Program-made: the position numbers and the translations under genes
Notes under the pieces: model-generated
What the model saw: the letters and a program-made list of their open reading frames with translations, nothing else
What the model was told of the DNA's origin: nothing
Database searches by the model: none
Origin: CAWAND01 sp963807065
Lineage (GTDB): Bacteria > Chloroflexota > Anaerolineae > Anaerolineales > E44-bin32
NCBI GenBank assembly: GCA_963807065.1
Contig: CAWDZQ010000001.1
Location: 186,001-250,000 of the forward strand
Direction of reading: 5' to 3'
DNA length: 64,000 nucleotides
Part shown: positions 8,231 to 17,764 of the stretch, piece after piece
Layout: every line of letters begins with the position of its first letter
Position numbering within the stretch: the stretch's first letter is position 1

Positions 8231-9028
8231 ATGCGACGAGGCAGAACATTCTGGGGAGCCGTCCTGCTCCTGGTTGGCACCTTACTCCTGTTGGAGAATC
8301 TTGGAATCCTGACGGTCGACGTTTGGCAAGTCCTGTGGCCAAGCCTGATCATCCTATTCGGCATGTGGTTCCTCCTACGGTCGACGACAGGGCCCAAATC
8401 CCTCCCCATTGAGACCTTCCAGGTCCCTCTGGATGGGGCATCCAAGCTCCACCTGGCGCTGCACTGCGGCGCCGGCAGATTGCATGTTGGCCCGGGCAGT
8501 TCGGCGGAGGCCGCCTTAGAGGGAACTTTCGAAGGCGGGCTCGACCATGAGGTCAACCGGCGGGACACGGACCTGCATGTGGACCTCCGCGTTCCGACCG
8601 ACGATGTGCTCGACCTCATTCCTTGGGGGGCAGACCACGGGCTCGACTGGGACTTGAAGTTGAGCGACGGCGTGGAAGTGGAGCTGAGCGTCGACGCCGG
8701 CGCGAGCGAAAACAGGCTGGACCTGGGTGGGTTAAACGTCTCGCGGCTCGCCTTCAAGACTGGGGCCAGCGACACACGGATCCGCTTTTCTGAACGCCCG
8801 GAGAACGCCCAGGCCGAAATCAGCCTGGGGGCTGCATCGGCCAAGCTGACAATCCCCGACAACGTCGCCGCCAGCGTCCGCATCAACAGCGGGCTGTCGG
8901 GGATTAAGATCGATGAACACCGCTTCCCCAGGCAAGGAGAGACCTACGAATCACCGAGCTTCGCATCTGCGGCCCAGCGTCTGACCATCCGCATTGAAGC
9001 CGGAGTAGGCTCGGTTGAAATCAATTGA
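8231..9028 (+). CDS. LiaF-like membrane protein (LiaF TM domain plus adhesin-like C-terminal domain)
   Basis: 265 residues from the ATG at 8231 (AGGAGAG upstream). Two hydrophobic segments within residues ~8-50 (WGAVLLLVGTLLLLENLGIL) precede a ~200-residue beta-rich domain with repeated hydrophobic/glycine patterns (LHCGAGRLHVGPG, SVDAGASENRLDLGGL, SLGAASAKLTIPD, EAGVGSVEIN). This is the layout of LiaF/DUF4097-type proteins that modulate cell-envelope stress signalling. It belongs to the cluster with the PspC-like gene. Confidence 0.78.
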   Translation: MRRGRTFWGAVLLLVGTLLLLENLGILTVDVWQVLWPSLIILFGMWFLLRSTTGPKSLPIETFQVPLDGASKLHLALHCGAGRLHVGPGSSAEAALEGTFEGGLDHEVNRRDTDLHVDLRVPTDDVLDLIPWGADHGLDWDLKLSDGVEVELSVDAGASENRLDLGGLNVSRLAFKTGASDTRIRFSERPENAQAEISLGAASAKLTIPDNVAASVRINSGLSGIKIDEHRFPRQGETYESPSFASAAQRLTIRIEAGVGSVEIN

Positions 9029-9084
9029 CTCGGATAAGACGCCGGCATTGGCCGGCGGCGCCATCCTAGAATGAGGGTCTGAAC

Positions 9085-9555
9085 ATGTCTCGCAAGCTCT
9101 TCCGCAGCCAGACCAACCGCATGGTCGCCGGGGTGTGTGGCGGTCTGGGCGAATACCTGTCGATCGATCCGATCTTCATCCGGCTGTTCTTCGTACTGCT
9201 GACGCTCGGCCAAGGTGCCGGCGTGCTCATCTACCTGATCCTTTGGTTCGTGCTCCCCTCAGAGGACGTCGTAGATGCAGACGGCTCGGCCGGCGACCAC
9301 ATTCAGCAGGGCGCCACCGAATTCGCTGATCGAGCTCGCCAAATGGGCCAGGAACTCCGGGATTCAGCCATGTCTTCCAACCCTCAGGGCAGGCTTTTCG
9401 TCGGCCTCATCCTGGTCCTGGTTGGCGGCATCTTCCTGCTCAGGAATCTAAACATCGTCTGGCTGCAGTGGCTGAACTTCGGCGTGCTGTGGCCGTTCCT
9501 GTTGATCCTGGGGGGGCTGATTCTGCTGCTCCGCGGCATTCAGAGGGGAGGTTGA
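9085..9555 (+). CDS. PspC-domain membrane protein
   Basis: 156 residues. A PspC domain occupies ~1-60 (KLFRSQTNRMVAGVCGGL, GEYLSIDPIFIRLFFVLL, LIYLILWFVLP). A polar linker (~65-105) and a second membrane module (LFVGLILVLVGGIFLLRNLNI onwards) follow. PspC proteins act in phage-shock or envelope-stress responses at the inner membrane. The stop is one base before the next ATG, so translation of the two is coupled. Confidence 0.88.
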   Translation: MSRKLFRSQTNRMVAGVCGGLGEYLSIDPIFIRLFFVLLTLGQGAGVLIYLILWFVLPSEDVVDADGSAGDHIQQGATEFADRARQMGQELRDSAMSSNPQGRLFVGLILVLVGGIFLLRNLNIVWLQWLNFGVLWPFLLILGGLILLLRGIQRGG

Positions 9556-9556
9556 G

Positions 9557-10618
9557 ATGAATAACCACCGTCACAGCGGCGTGGCCGGCCCGCTAATCCT
9601 GATCGCCATCGGCGCCGCCTTCCTGCTCACCAACATGGGCATCCTGTCATGGAGCGCTTGGGGTCTGTTCCGCCTGTGGCCCCTGATCTTGGTGGCCCTT
9701 GGGATCGACCTGCTTCTCGGACGCCGGTCCACGTGGGGCACCGTGCTGGCGGCGATCCTGATCGCCGCTGTGCTGGGCGGCGGCCTGTGGTTGGCTTCCA
9801 CCGGGTATCAAGCGCCGACCGGGACAGGTACAGGCGAGGTTCACCAGCCGCTGCAGGGCGCCAGCCAAGCCACCGTTGTCCTACACCCGGCGGCAGGCGA
9901 GCTTCGGCTTTCGGCTCTCGATGCGGCCTCCGCCGACCTGATCAGTGGGTCAGTTAGTGGCCAACCGAGTGACGATGTCCGCCAGCAGTACAACCTAAGC
10001 CAGGGGGCGGCGATCTTCCAGATGGAGACGACCGGATCAGCCGTCTTCCTTCCCAGCGTGGGAACCGGGCCGAGTTGGTCCCTTCGAATCAGCCCGAAGG
10101 TCCCCCTCCATCTGGAGGTCGAGCAAGGTGCGGGGGAAATGTCCCTTGATCTGCGCTCACTCCAGCTCAAGGAGCTGACGGTCAATCTGGCCGTCGGCCA
10201 GATCACCGTGCTGCTGCCCGCTCGGGGCAGGTACACAGCCAGGATCGACGGCGCCATCGGCGACACCACCATCATCTTACCGGCGGGGTTGGAAGCCAAA
10301 ATTACGCTGAATGCGGCGCTGGCTGGTAGATCCGTTCCGGATGGGTTCAGCGGACAGGGCAATCAGTATGTCAGCGGTGGCTACGCAGCGGCGGGGAACC
10401 GCGTCGATCTGGTCATCGGCCAGGCTATTGGCAACGTCTCCGTCCAGCGCGCCCTCCCCGTAAGACGCCCGAGGACTCCAGAGACCACCTGGGCCCGATG
10501 CACGCATCGGGCCCAGTCTCTTTGCGGCCAGTCCAGGGCGGCTGTCTACGGCATTAGGCGCAAGAAGCGGCGCTTCCCCACCCTGAGCACGGCCGGCGCA
10601 TCCAACGCCACGGGCTGA
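9557..10618 (+). CDS. LiaF-like membrane protein; 3' end probably mis-framed
   Basis: The open frame encodes 353 residues. Two or three TM segments lie in ~10-80, then a beta-rich extracytoplasmic domain (PLHLEVEQGAGEMSLDL, NLAVGQITVLLPARGRY, GAIGDTTIILP) ends at ~300 with GNVSVQRALP. The remaining ~50 residues are Arg-rich, run through a perfect terminator hairpin (10489-10516) and overlap tyrS, so they are unlikely to be real. A TAA at 10461-10463, one base out of frame, is the probable true stop. GGGGAGG precedes the ATG. Confidence 0.72.
   Translation: MNNHRHSGVAGPLILIAIGAAFLLTNMGILSWSAWGLFRLWPLILVALGIDLLLGRRSTWGTVLAAILIAAVLGGGLWLASTGYQAPTGTGTGEVHQPLQGASQATVVLHPAAGELRLSALDAASADLISGSVSGQPSDDVRQQYNLSQGAAIFQMETTGSAVFLPSVGTGPSWSLRISPKVPLHLEVEQGAGEMSLDLRSLQLKELTVNLAVGQITVLLPARGRYTARIDGAIGDTTIILPAGLEAKITLNAALAGRSVPDGFSGQGNQYVSGGYAAAGNRVDLVIGQAIGNVSVQRALPVRRPRTPETTWARCTHRAQSLCGQSRAAVYGIRRKKRRFPTLSTAGASNATG
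10481..10523. terminator. Intrinsic terminator
   Basis: A 12-bp perfect stem (CTGGGCCCGATG / CATCGGGCCCAG), loop CACG, then TCTCTTT. An outer GAGA/TCTC pair extends it. It ends the envelope cluster and faces convergent tyrS. Confidence 0.88.
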
Positions 10619-11775
10619 TCGCCGTCATCGACCCCGTTTTCGTCCAGCCTGACCCCATTCTGCTCGACCAAGCGCCTTGCCTGGCTCTTGGACGGCACCA
10701 GACCGGAGTCGACCATCACGTCCACCAGGCTCTGGCCCGGTTGCAGGGCATACACGGGCATGTCCTCCGGCATTCCCTGTTCCTGGAAGACCCTGCGGAA
10801 GGCGTCTTCGGCGGCCTCCGCCTGCTCTTCGCCATGGTAGATGCTCACGATCTCATGCGCCAGCTGCATTTTGGCATCCCGCGGATGAAGGTCCCCCGTG
10901 CGGATCGCGATTTCGCGTTCGGCGATCTCCGACGGTGTCCACCGCGTCACCATCCGGAAGTAGGCCGGCATGGCTCGATCGGGCAGGCTCATCACCTTGC
11001 CGTACATGTCCTCAGGCGTTGCCAACAGTGCGATGTGGTTGCCCAAAGACTTGCTCATCCGGATGTCACCATCTGTCCCGGGCAAGATCCCCATCAAGAT
11101 GCCGATGTTCGGCTCAGCGCCCAAGACCTCCATCAGCTTGCGGCCGGCGGTGATGATGTTGAACAGCTGCTCGCTGCCGCCAATCTGGACGTCCGTGCCG
11201 AGATGAAAGGCATCGTATGCCTGCATCAAGGCGTAGAAGAACTCGTGCACGTAGATGGGGTCGCCTTCATCGAATCGTCTGCGGAAGGTGTCCCGCGTCA
11301 AGAATTGTTGGATGGTGAAGTTGGATGCTAATTTGATGACGTCGGCGAAACTCAACTTCGAGAGCCAGGAGTCGTTGTATTCAACCCGCGTGATCTCGGG
11401 GTTGAGGATCTTGAACGCCTGTCGAGCGTAGGTCTCGGCGTTGTAGGTCGTCTCCTCCAATGTGAGCTGAGGGCGAAGCTCGTCCTTGTCCGACGGATCG
11501 CCGATCAGCGAGGTGTAGCGACCAATAACGAAGATCACCTCGTGTCCCAACTCCTGGAACTGGCGCATCTTGCGCATCGGGACGGTGTGGCCGAGGTGGA
11601 GGTCCGACGTGCGCGGGTCGAAACCACAGTACACCTTCAGCGGGCGGCCCTCTTTTTTGGCCCCGATCAGCCGCGCCCGGAGCTCATCGGCCATCGCCTT
11701 CTGCAAGCTGTCGTCGCCGTACTCGGTCCCCTGCATCAGCAGGGCCACTTGGTCGTCGATGGTCATCTTCGTCAT
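10546..11775 (-). CDS. tyrS: Tyrosyl-tRNA synthetase
   Basis: 409 residues from the ATG at 11775 (MTKMTIDDQV); longer upstream reading is non-homologous. Class I landmarks: YCGFDPRTSDLHLGHTVP (HIGH motif HLGH) and KMSKS-equivalent RMSKSLGNHI. The C-terminal ~60 residues form an S4 RNA-binding domain (SQARRLVEQNGVRLD). It charges tRNA-Tyr. The HIGH motif as HLGH and the length fit the TyrZ-like subgroup. Divergently transcribed from alaS. Confidence 0.95.
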   Translation of the reverse strand: MTKMTIDDQVALLMQGTEYGDDSLQKAMADELRARLIGAKKEGRPLKVYCGFDPRTSDLHLGHTVPMRKMRQFQELGHEVIFVIGRYTSLIGDPSDKDELRPQLTLEETTYNAETYARQAFKILNPEITRVEYNDSWLSKLSFADVIKLASNFTIQQFLTRDTFRRRFDEGDPIYVHEFFYALMQAYDAFHLGTDVQIGGSEQLFNIITAGRKLMEVLGAEPNIGILMGILPGTDGDIRMSKSLGNHIALLATPEDMYGKVMSLPDRAMPAYFRMVTRWTPSEIAEREIAIRTGDLHPRDAKMQLAHEIVSIYHGEEQAEAAEDAFRRVFQEQGMPEDMPVYALQPGQSLVDVMVDSGLVPSKSQARRLVEQNGVRLDENGVDDGDQPVALDAPAVLRVGKRRFLRLMP

Positions 11776-11833
11776 GTGTTCTCGCTCACCCTTGCTTACC
11801 CTGACGACGTGCGCTCGCGGCGCCCGCTCGGCG

Positions 11834-11839
11834 ATTATA
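11834..11839 (-). promoter_or_regulatory. -10 box of tyrS
   Basis: Perfect TATAAT on the complement about 60 bases upstream of the tyrS ATG; no good -35 hexamer at standard spacing. Confidence 0.45.
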
Positions 11840-11849
11840 CCTTGACCGG

Positions 11850-11879
11850 TTGGATGGGCGGCACCTCCTGGCGTATAAT
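11850..11879 (+). promoter_or_regulatory. Promoter of alaS
   Basis: TTGGAT (11850-11855), 18-bp spacer, TATAAT (11874-11879), 23 bases before the alaS ATG. It lies back to back with the tyrS -10 box. Confidence 0.65.
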
Positions 11880-11902
11880 CCGCAATCGAGTTCGGAGGCT
11901 GT

Positions 11903-14654
11903 ATGTCACCAAGCAAGAAGGACAAACCCAACCCGCTTTCAAGCGCCGAGATTCGACAATCCTACCTGGATTTCTTCGCCGAACGCGGCCATACCATCGT
12001 CCCTTCCGCCTCCCTGGTTCCGGGCGGCGATGACACCTTGCTCTTCACCAACTCGGGGATGGTCCAATTCAAAGACATCTTCCTGGGCAGCGGCAAGCGG
12101 CCCTACACGCGGGCGGTGGATTCGCAGAAGTGCATGCGTGTCGCCGGCAAGCACAACGATCTCGACGACGTCGGCCGTGACGATATCCACCACACCTTCT
12201 TTGAAATGCTTGGCAACTGGTCTTTCGGCGACTACTACAAGCAGGAGGCCATTTCTTGGGCCTGGACCCTGCTGACCGACATCTGGGGTTTGCCCAAGGA
12301 ACACCTGTATGCTACCTGCTTCGAAGATGAGTTCGATCAAATTCCGCGCGACGACGAGGCCGCCGACGTCTGGCGGACCCAGCCGGGATTCGATCCCGAG
12401 CACGTCCTGTTCTTCGGCCGTAAAGACAATTTTTGGGAGATGGCCGAGACCGGGCCGTGCGGCCCGGACAGCGAAATTCACCTCGACCGGGGCCCCGGAT
12501 ACTGCGACAAGAAGGAAGTCGAGGGCCACGTTTGCCGCGTCAACGGTGACTGCCAACGCTTCCTTGAATTGTGGAACCTGGTCTTCATTCAGTACAATCG
12601 CCTCAACCCGGATGAGCTCGAGCCCCTGCCCGCCAAACACGTCGACACCGGCATGGGTTTCGAACGCATCGTCTCCGTGCTCCAAGACGTCACTTCCAAC
12701 TATCAGACGGACCTCTTCCAGCCGCTGCTCGACCGCGTGCAGGCGATGGCCGGGCATTCTGACGATGAGCGGGCCGCCCTTCTCACCCCGTACCGAGTGA
12801 TCGCCGATCACGCGCGCGCCGCCACATTCCTCATCGGCGACGGCGTGGTCCCCGGCAACACCGGCCGCAACTACGTCTGCCGCATGATCATCCGGCGCGC
12901 CAGCCGCTTCGGCAGCTATGCCGGCTTCAGTGATCCCTTCCTGGCTGGCATAGCCGAAGCCGTGATCGACCATTACGGGGAGGCTTACCCGGAGATTCGC
13001 CAAAATCGCGACACAATTGTGAAAACCATCACACATGAGGAGCGGCGCTTTCACCGCACCGTCGAGGCCGGCGTGGCCCACCTGATGGACGATCTGCAGG
13101 CGGTCAAAGCAGCTGGCGGGTCCGAGCTCTCGGGCCAGTCAGCCTTTGATTTATATGCCACCTACGGCCTCCCCTTCGAAATCACGCGCGACATCGCGCG
13201 CGAACAGGGCACGGACACCGACAGCGCGGGTTTCCTCGAGGCAATGGAAGTCCACCGTTTTGTTTCAAGTCCGGAAGCCGGGGACCACGAAGCCGAGGCA
13301 TCCGACGTCGAGGTGTACCAGGCCCTGCTCGAAAGGCTCAAGGCGGATGGCCGGCTGGACAACAAGGGTGTAGCTCACGACCCCTACTACGGGGTTGAAA
13401 GCGAAGGGGCGGTGCTGGCGCTGGTCGCCGATGGGCAGCCCGTCAAGCGCGCCCAGCTTGGGCAGGACGTGGCGGTGGTGCTGCCCGCCACGCACTTCTA
13501 TGTTGAAGGCGGCGGCCAGGTCTCCGACACCGGTTCGATCGTGTCGGTCGATGAGCCGCGCTGGCACATCCGGGTGGATGAGGTGCGGCGACCCGTGACC
13601 GGCCTGGTGGTGCACATGGGCCGGGTTGAGCGCGGGGAGCCGGCCGTGGGCGACCTGGCCCTGGCGGCGGTCGATGCCAGCCGGCGTATGGACATCATGC
13701 GCAACCACACCGCCACCCACCTGCTCCACGCCGCCCTGCAGGCCGTACTCGGCCGGCACGCCCGCCAGGCGGGGTCGCTGGTGGCTCCCGACCGGCTGCG
13801 CTTCGACTTCAACCATCCAGAGGCCATGACTTCGAACCGAGCTCGATCGGGTCGAGACTTTGGTGAATGACGCCATCCTGGACGATTACACGCTGCATAT
13901 CGAGTACAAGCCCCGCGAGCAAGCCATCGACGAAGGCGCCATGGCGCTCTTCGGAGAGAACTACGGCTCAACGGTACGGACGATTCAGATCGGCGAACCC
14001 GAGACCGTCTCCTATGAGCTGTGCGGCGGAACGCATGTGCCCTCCACCGGGGTAATCGGGTCATTCGTAATCGTCAGCGAGAGCAGCGCCGCCGCCGGGA
14101 TCCGCAGAATCGAGGCCCTAACCGGGCGCGGTGCCCTGGAGTGGATGAAGCGGCGGCGGGATCAGCTTGACCGCCTGGCGGACACGCTGCGCACGACGCC
14201 GGACGCCGTGTCGGACCGGTTGGCGGGTTTGATTGCCGAACGTGATGCCCTGGCGAGCGAACTCGAAGCGGCGCTGGCCAAGCAGGCCTCCCAAGCCTTC
14301 ACCGACCTTGTGCCGGCCGATGTCGGCGGGGTCCAGGTGCTCGCGGCTCAGATCCCCAATGCGGACGCCGATGTGTTGCGCCAGCTCGCCGATCGCTTCC
14401 GCGAACAACACCCCAGCGGTGTCATTGTCTTGGCCTCCGCCCATGAGGGTCGGCCGATCATTGTGGCTGCCGTCACCAAGGACCTGGTGGCACGCGGCTT
14501 GCATGCCGGTCAATTGGCCAAGGCGGCCGCCGAGCGTGTGGGCGGCGGAGGCGGCGGCAAACCCACCCTGGCCCAGGCCGGCGGGGTCGACGTCGAACAT
14601 ATCCCCGATGCCCTGGCCCTGGTTCCCGAATGGGTTGCCGCTCACCTCAGCTGA
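11903..14654 (+). CDS. alaS: Alanyl-tRNA synthetase, interrupted by a +1 frameshift
   Basis: Two frames together encode ~916 residues, the length of a normal AlaRS. The first (11903-13834) carries the catalytic core (IRQSYLDFFAERGHTIVPS, FTNSGMVQFKDIFLG) and the start of the editing domain (RNHTATHLLHAALQ). The second (from 13836) continues TELDRVETLVNDAIL, CGGTHV and the C-Ala domain. A single extra A at 13835 (ACT-TCG-A-ACC) separates them; without correction translation ends at 13870. AlaRS is essential, so this is either sequence error or a recoded frameshift. GGAGG precedes the ATG. Confidence 0.9.
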
Positions 14655-14684
14655 GGTGAGCGGGCGACCGGAAGCTGACGGCCG

Positions 14685-16178
14685 GTGAAGGTTCAACTCC
14701 TGTACCTCGACGCCCATGATGACCAGGTATCCGTCCGGGATAAGATGGGATGGGTCAAGGCACCGCGCCTGCTGGTGGTCTGGCCCCGCCGCGGCCGTGT
14801 GCTGACACGCCGTCTGGACCTGACTCTCATTCAGCGCCAGGCCGCCCGCCGGGGCGCTCAGATCGGCCTGGTGACCTTCGACCCGGACGTCCGCGACCAC
14901 GCTCAGGACTTGGGTATCCCCGTATTCGACTCGGTCGATTCAACGCCGGAATCCATTTGGCGGGCTGCCGAACCAAAATCTCTTCCCTTCGAAAGAGCAC
15001 AGTCCGACCGAGCCCGGCTGGAGGAGCCCCTTCGCCGTTCGGCCGTGGGGCCAAGCAAGCCGACCGGCTGGGACAGCCTGCAACGCTGGTCGGCGTTCGT
15101 TGTCGGGGTGGCTGCCCTGGCCGCGCTTGCCGCCGCACTCCTTCCGAGCGCCAGCGTGGTGGTCACACCGAACACCCACATCCACCGAACCCGGCTGCAG
15201 ATAGTGCTCGATCCAGAAGTGGACACCTTGACGGCGGACAACCACATCCCGGCCGATCGCCGCACGCTGGAAGTCTCCGGGCAGCTACGCATCCCGGTCA
15301 GCGGCAAGATCGCCGTGCCAACTTCCCCGGCCCAAGGAGCCGTGCTGTTTACCAACCTCGGCCAGGATTCAATCACCCTGCCCAGGGGGACAGGGGTACG
15401 GGCCGACGCGCCTGGTATGCCCCTGTTTGTGACGCTCGTGACGGCGACCCTCGGCGCCGGGTCCCAGGCCACGGTGGCGGTCCGGGCCGCCCAGCCCGGA
15501 ATTCAAGGCAACTTGCCCGCCTTCTCCATCGGGTCGATCGAGGGCCCCCTCGGCCTGCAAGTGGCCGTCACTAATCCGAAACCCACCTTGGGCGGAGCCG
15601 AAACCACAAAACCGGCGGTGGCGCCAGCCGATTTGCGCCAGCTTGAGGCGCGCCTGCAAACGCAACTGCTCGACCAGGCGGCAGCCGATTTCCCGGGCCG
15701 GCTTGGTGAAGGGGAGGCTGTGCTCCCCGTCAGCCTTCGGATCGACCAGACTCTGGAGCGCGCTTTCGACGCCCAGGCCGACGATGTGGCCCAGAGCGTT
15801 TCGCTCAGCATGAAGCTTGAGGTTTCGGGCCTCGTCTACCATCCGCAGACGGTGCAGGCCGCCGGGCTGCGGGCGCTTGGTGCCCATCGACCCTCCGGCA
15901 CGGCGGCCGTTCCCGGCTCGCTCCAGACCAGCATCGTCCCGATGGACGGTCATCCAGATCAACTCACGCTAACGGCCGCGGAATCGATCTACCCCGACCT
16001 GCCTCGGGCGGAGCTCGTCCAGAGTGTTGCTGGCCAGCCCCCACAGGCGGTAGATGGGCTGATTGGGTCGCACTACGCCGACGCCGCCGTGGCTCTGACC
16101 CTGCGACCTTCCTGGCTGCCCCGTCTTCCCTGGCTCCCGACGCGAATCGCCGTCCGAACGCCGTGGGAGAGGCGCTGA
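14685..16178 (+). CDS. BaseplateJ-like membrane protein, function unknown
   Basis: 497 residues from a GTG (MKVQLLYLDAHDDQ). Residues ~1-95 form a soluble alpha/beta-looking domain. A lone TM segment follows at ~143-165 (SAFVVGVAALAALAAALLPSA), then a large extracytoplasmic part with the BaseplateJ-like core (VPTSPAQGAVLFTNLGQD, ITLPRGTGVRAD, AQPGIQGNLPA). In several Chloroflexota this gene type sits beside ruvX and mltG, as here; it is not evidence for a phage. Its stop is 3 bp before ruvX. Confidence 0.65.
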   Translation: MKVQLLYLDAHDDQVSVRDKMGWVKAPRLLVVWPRRGRVLTRRLDLTLIQRQAARRGAQIGLVTFDPDVRDHAQDLGIPVFDSVDSTPESIWRAAEPKSLPFERAQSDRARLEEPLRRSAVGPSKPTGWDSLQRWSAFVVGVAALAALAAALLPSASVVVTPNTHIHRTRLQIVLDPEVDTLTADNHIPADRRTLEVSGQLRIPVSGKIAVPTSPAQGAVLFTNLGQDSITLPRGTGVRADAPGMPLFVTLVTATLGAGSQATVAVRAAQPGIQGNLPAFSIGSIEGPLGLQVAVTNPKPTLGGAETTKPAVAPADLRQLEARLQTQLLDQAAADFPGRLGEGEAVLPVSLRIDQTLERAFDAQADDVAQSVSLSMKLEVSGLVYHPQTVQAAGLRALGAHRPSGTAAVPGSLQTSIVPMDGHPDQLTLTAAESIYPDLPRAELVQSVAGQPPQAVDGLIGSHYADAAVALTLRPSWLPRLPWLPTRIAVRTPWERR

Positions 16179-16181
16179 GAC

Positions 16182-16574
16182 GTGGGGCGTGTCCTGGCAG
16201 TAGACCCTGGCGACGTGCAAATCGGCCTGGCGGTGAGTGACCCCACACGGACCATCGCCCGCCCGCTCAAGATCCTCGATCACAGCTCACGCCCCCAAGA
16301 TGCCGCCGCCATCGTCGAGGAGGCATTCTCCCAGGGCGCCGACTTGATCCTGGTGGGCCTGGCGCTCGATCGCGACGGCCTGCCCGGGCCCCAGGCTCGA
16401 AAGGCGCTGCGCCTGGTGAATGCCCTGCGCAAGTGCGGCGATGTTGACATTCAAACCTGGGATGAAACCGACTCCACGCAGCAGGCGCTGGACTTCGCCA
16501 GCAGGGCGGATGGTCCGGTGGACGCTTTCGCCGCCGCCGTCATGCTGCAGGATTTCCTGAATGCCCGTGCGTAG
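16182..16574 (+). CDS. ruvX: RuvX/YqgF Holliday junction resolvase-like nuclease
   Basis: 130 residues from a GTG. RNase H-like fold: the first strand MGRVLAVDPGDVQIGLAVSD with the metal-binding Asp, IILVGLAL-type second strand (DLILVGLALDRDG), ETDSTQQA and a final DAFAAAVMLQDFL with the last acidic residue. YqgF is linked to 16S rRNA 5' processing and DNA repair. It overlaps mltG by 14 bp. Confidence 0.9.
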   Translation: MGRVLAVDPGDVQIGLAVSDPTRTIARPLKILDHSSRPQDAAAIVEEAFSQGADLILVGLALDRDGLPGPQARKALRLVNALRKCGDVDIQTWDETDSTQQALDFASRADGPVDAFAAAVMLQDFLNARA

Positions 16575-17691
16575 GCGCCGGCTCTCCTGCCTGGCCCTGG
16601 GCTGCCTGGCCGCCATCGTATTGGGACTCCTGTTGGCCGGCGCCACCGCCTTCGCCTTGTCCAGGACCGAAGACCTGGGACCGGCTGACGCATCCCTCGA
16701 CCTGCCGCAGCGCGCTGCTCTGGCCGCCTATCTGACCTTCCGGGCACCGGACCTCAACGCCCCCGGCGGAACGCCGGGCGACGCGGTGACCCTCGACATC
16801 CAACCCGGGATGACCGCAGCCCAGGTAGTGGACGCCCTGGTTTCCCAGGGGATGGTCCACGACGGGGAGCTCTTGCGCCTTTACCTTCGCTACCGCGGCC
16901 TCGATCGGGGGGTGCAAGCTGGCCGCTACCGGATCGAAGGCTCAATGAGTCTGCGCCAGATCGCCGAGACCCTCCAGTCGGCCACGGCCCAAGCCATCCA
17001 GGTCACTATCCCGGAGGGCTGGCGGCGGGAGCAGATCGGAGCCGCCTTGGCCGAGAGTGATCTGGCGCTCGACCCCGAGGCGTTCCTGCGCGCCAGCCAG
17101 CTCACCCCCAACGGCTATTCATTCAGCAGCCAGGTCCCCGCCGGCGGCAGCGTGGAGGGCTTTCTTTTCCCCGACACCTATCTCTTCGATCCCGGCACCA
17201 ACACGGTCAAAGCCGTCCAAGCCATGTTGAAGGACTTCGACCAGCGGGTGACGCCCGAGATGCGCTCCGATTTCGGGACGCAAGGGCTGACGTTGTACCA
17301 GGCGGTGACCCTGGCCTCGATTGTCGAACGCGAGGCCGTCGTTCCGGATGAACGCCCCAAGATCGCCTCCGTCTTCCTGAACCGCCTTTCTCAGGGACTG
17401 AAGCTCGACGCTGATCCCACCGTCCAGTACGCGCTCGGACTGCAGACCGATGGCAGCTGGTGGAAGACGGCGCTCACCTCCAGCGACCTGAGTCTGGACA
17501 ATCCCTACAACACCTACGTCTACCCCGGCCTGCCTCCGGGTCCGATCTGCAACCCCGGCCTGGCGTCTCTCGAAGCGGTGGCGCAGCCAGCCGATACGCC
17601 CTATTTTTACTTCCGTGCAGCCTGCGATGGATCCGGGCGGCATCAGTTCGCCGAGACTTACGAACAACACCTGCAGAACGCCTGCCCATGA
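16561..17691 (+). CDS. mltG: Endolytic murein transglycosylase MltG
   Basis: 376 residues. N-terminal TM anchor (~10-32), a LysM-like segment (VTLDIQPGMTAAQVVDALVS), then the YceG catalytic domain: PEGWRREQIGAALAES, VEGFLFPDTYLFD, and LASIVEREAVVPDERPKIA with the catalytic Glu. NPYNTYVYPGLPPGPICNPG is highly characteristic. The enzyme cuts nascent glycan strands and sets their length. Its presence argues for a peptidoglycan-containing envelope. Confidence 0.94.
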   Translation: MPVRRRRLSCLALGCLAAIVLGLLLAGATAFALSRTEDLGPADASLDLPQRAALAAYLTFRAPDLNAPGGTPGDAVTLDIQPGMTAAQVVDALVSQGMVHDGELLRLYLRYRGLDRGVQAGRYRIEGSMSLRQIAETLQSATAQAIQVTIPEGWRREQIGAALAESDLALDPEAFLRASQLTPNGYSFSSQVPAGGSVEGFLFPDTYLFDPGTNTVKAVQAMLKDFDQRVTPEMRSDFGTQGLTLYQAVTLASIVEREAVVPDERPKIASVFLNRLSQGLKLDADPTVQYALGLQTDGSWWKTALTSSDLSLDNPYNTYVYPGLPPGPICNPGLASLEAVAQPADTPYFYFRAACDGSGRHQFAETYEQHLQNACP

Positions 17692-17710
17692 GGCACACCT
17701 TTCGGGGAAT

Positions 17711-17749
17711 GAAAAAACCGCCCTGCCAGATAGCAGGGCGGTTGTGTGT
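17711..17749. terminator. Bidirectional terminator between mltG and rpoD
   Basis: Stem CCGCCCTGC / GCAGGGCGG (17718-17726 and 17733-17741), six-base loop, followed by TTGTGTGTTT on the plus strand and TTTTTT on the minus strand. It serves both convergent genes, better for rpoD. Confidence 0.88.
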
Positions 17750-17764
17750 TTGGACGGGCGCCGG

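Noticed and set aside
11939..13081. 380-codon open frame on the minus strand across alaS
   Set aside because: Shadow of alaS; residue composition follows the alaS codon pattern and there is no homology or ribosome site.
14685..16178. Phage baseplate gene
   Set aside because: The BaseplateJ-like domain is here in a single membrane-anchored protein next to ruvX-mltG with no other phage genes; it is a chromosomal gene type of this phylum.
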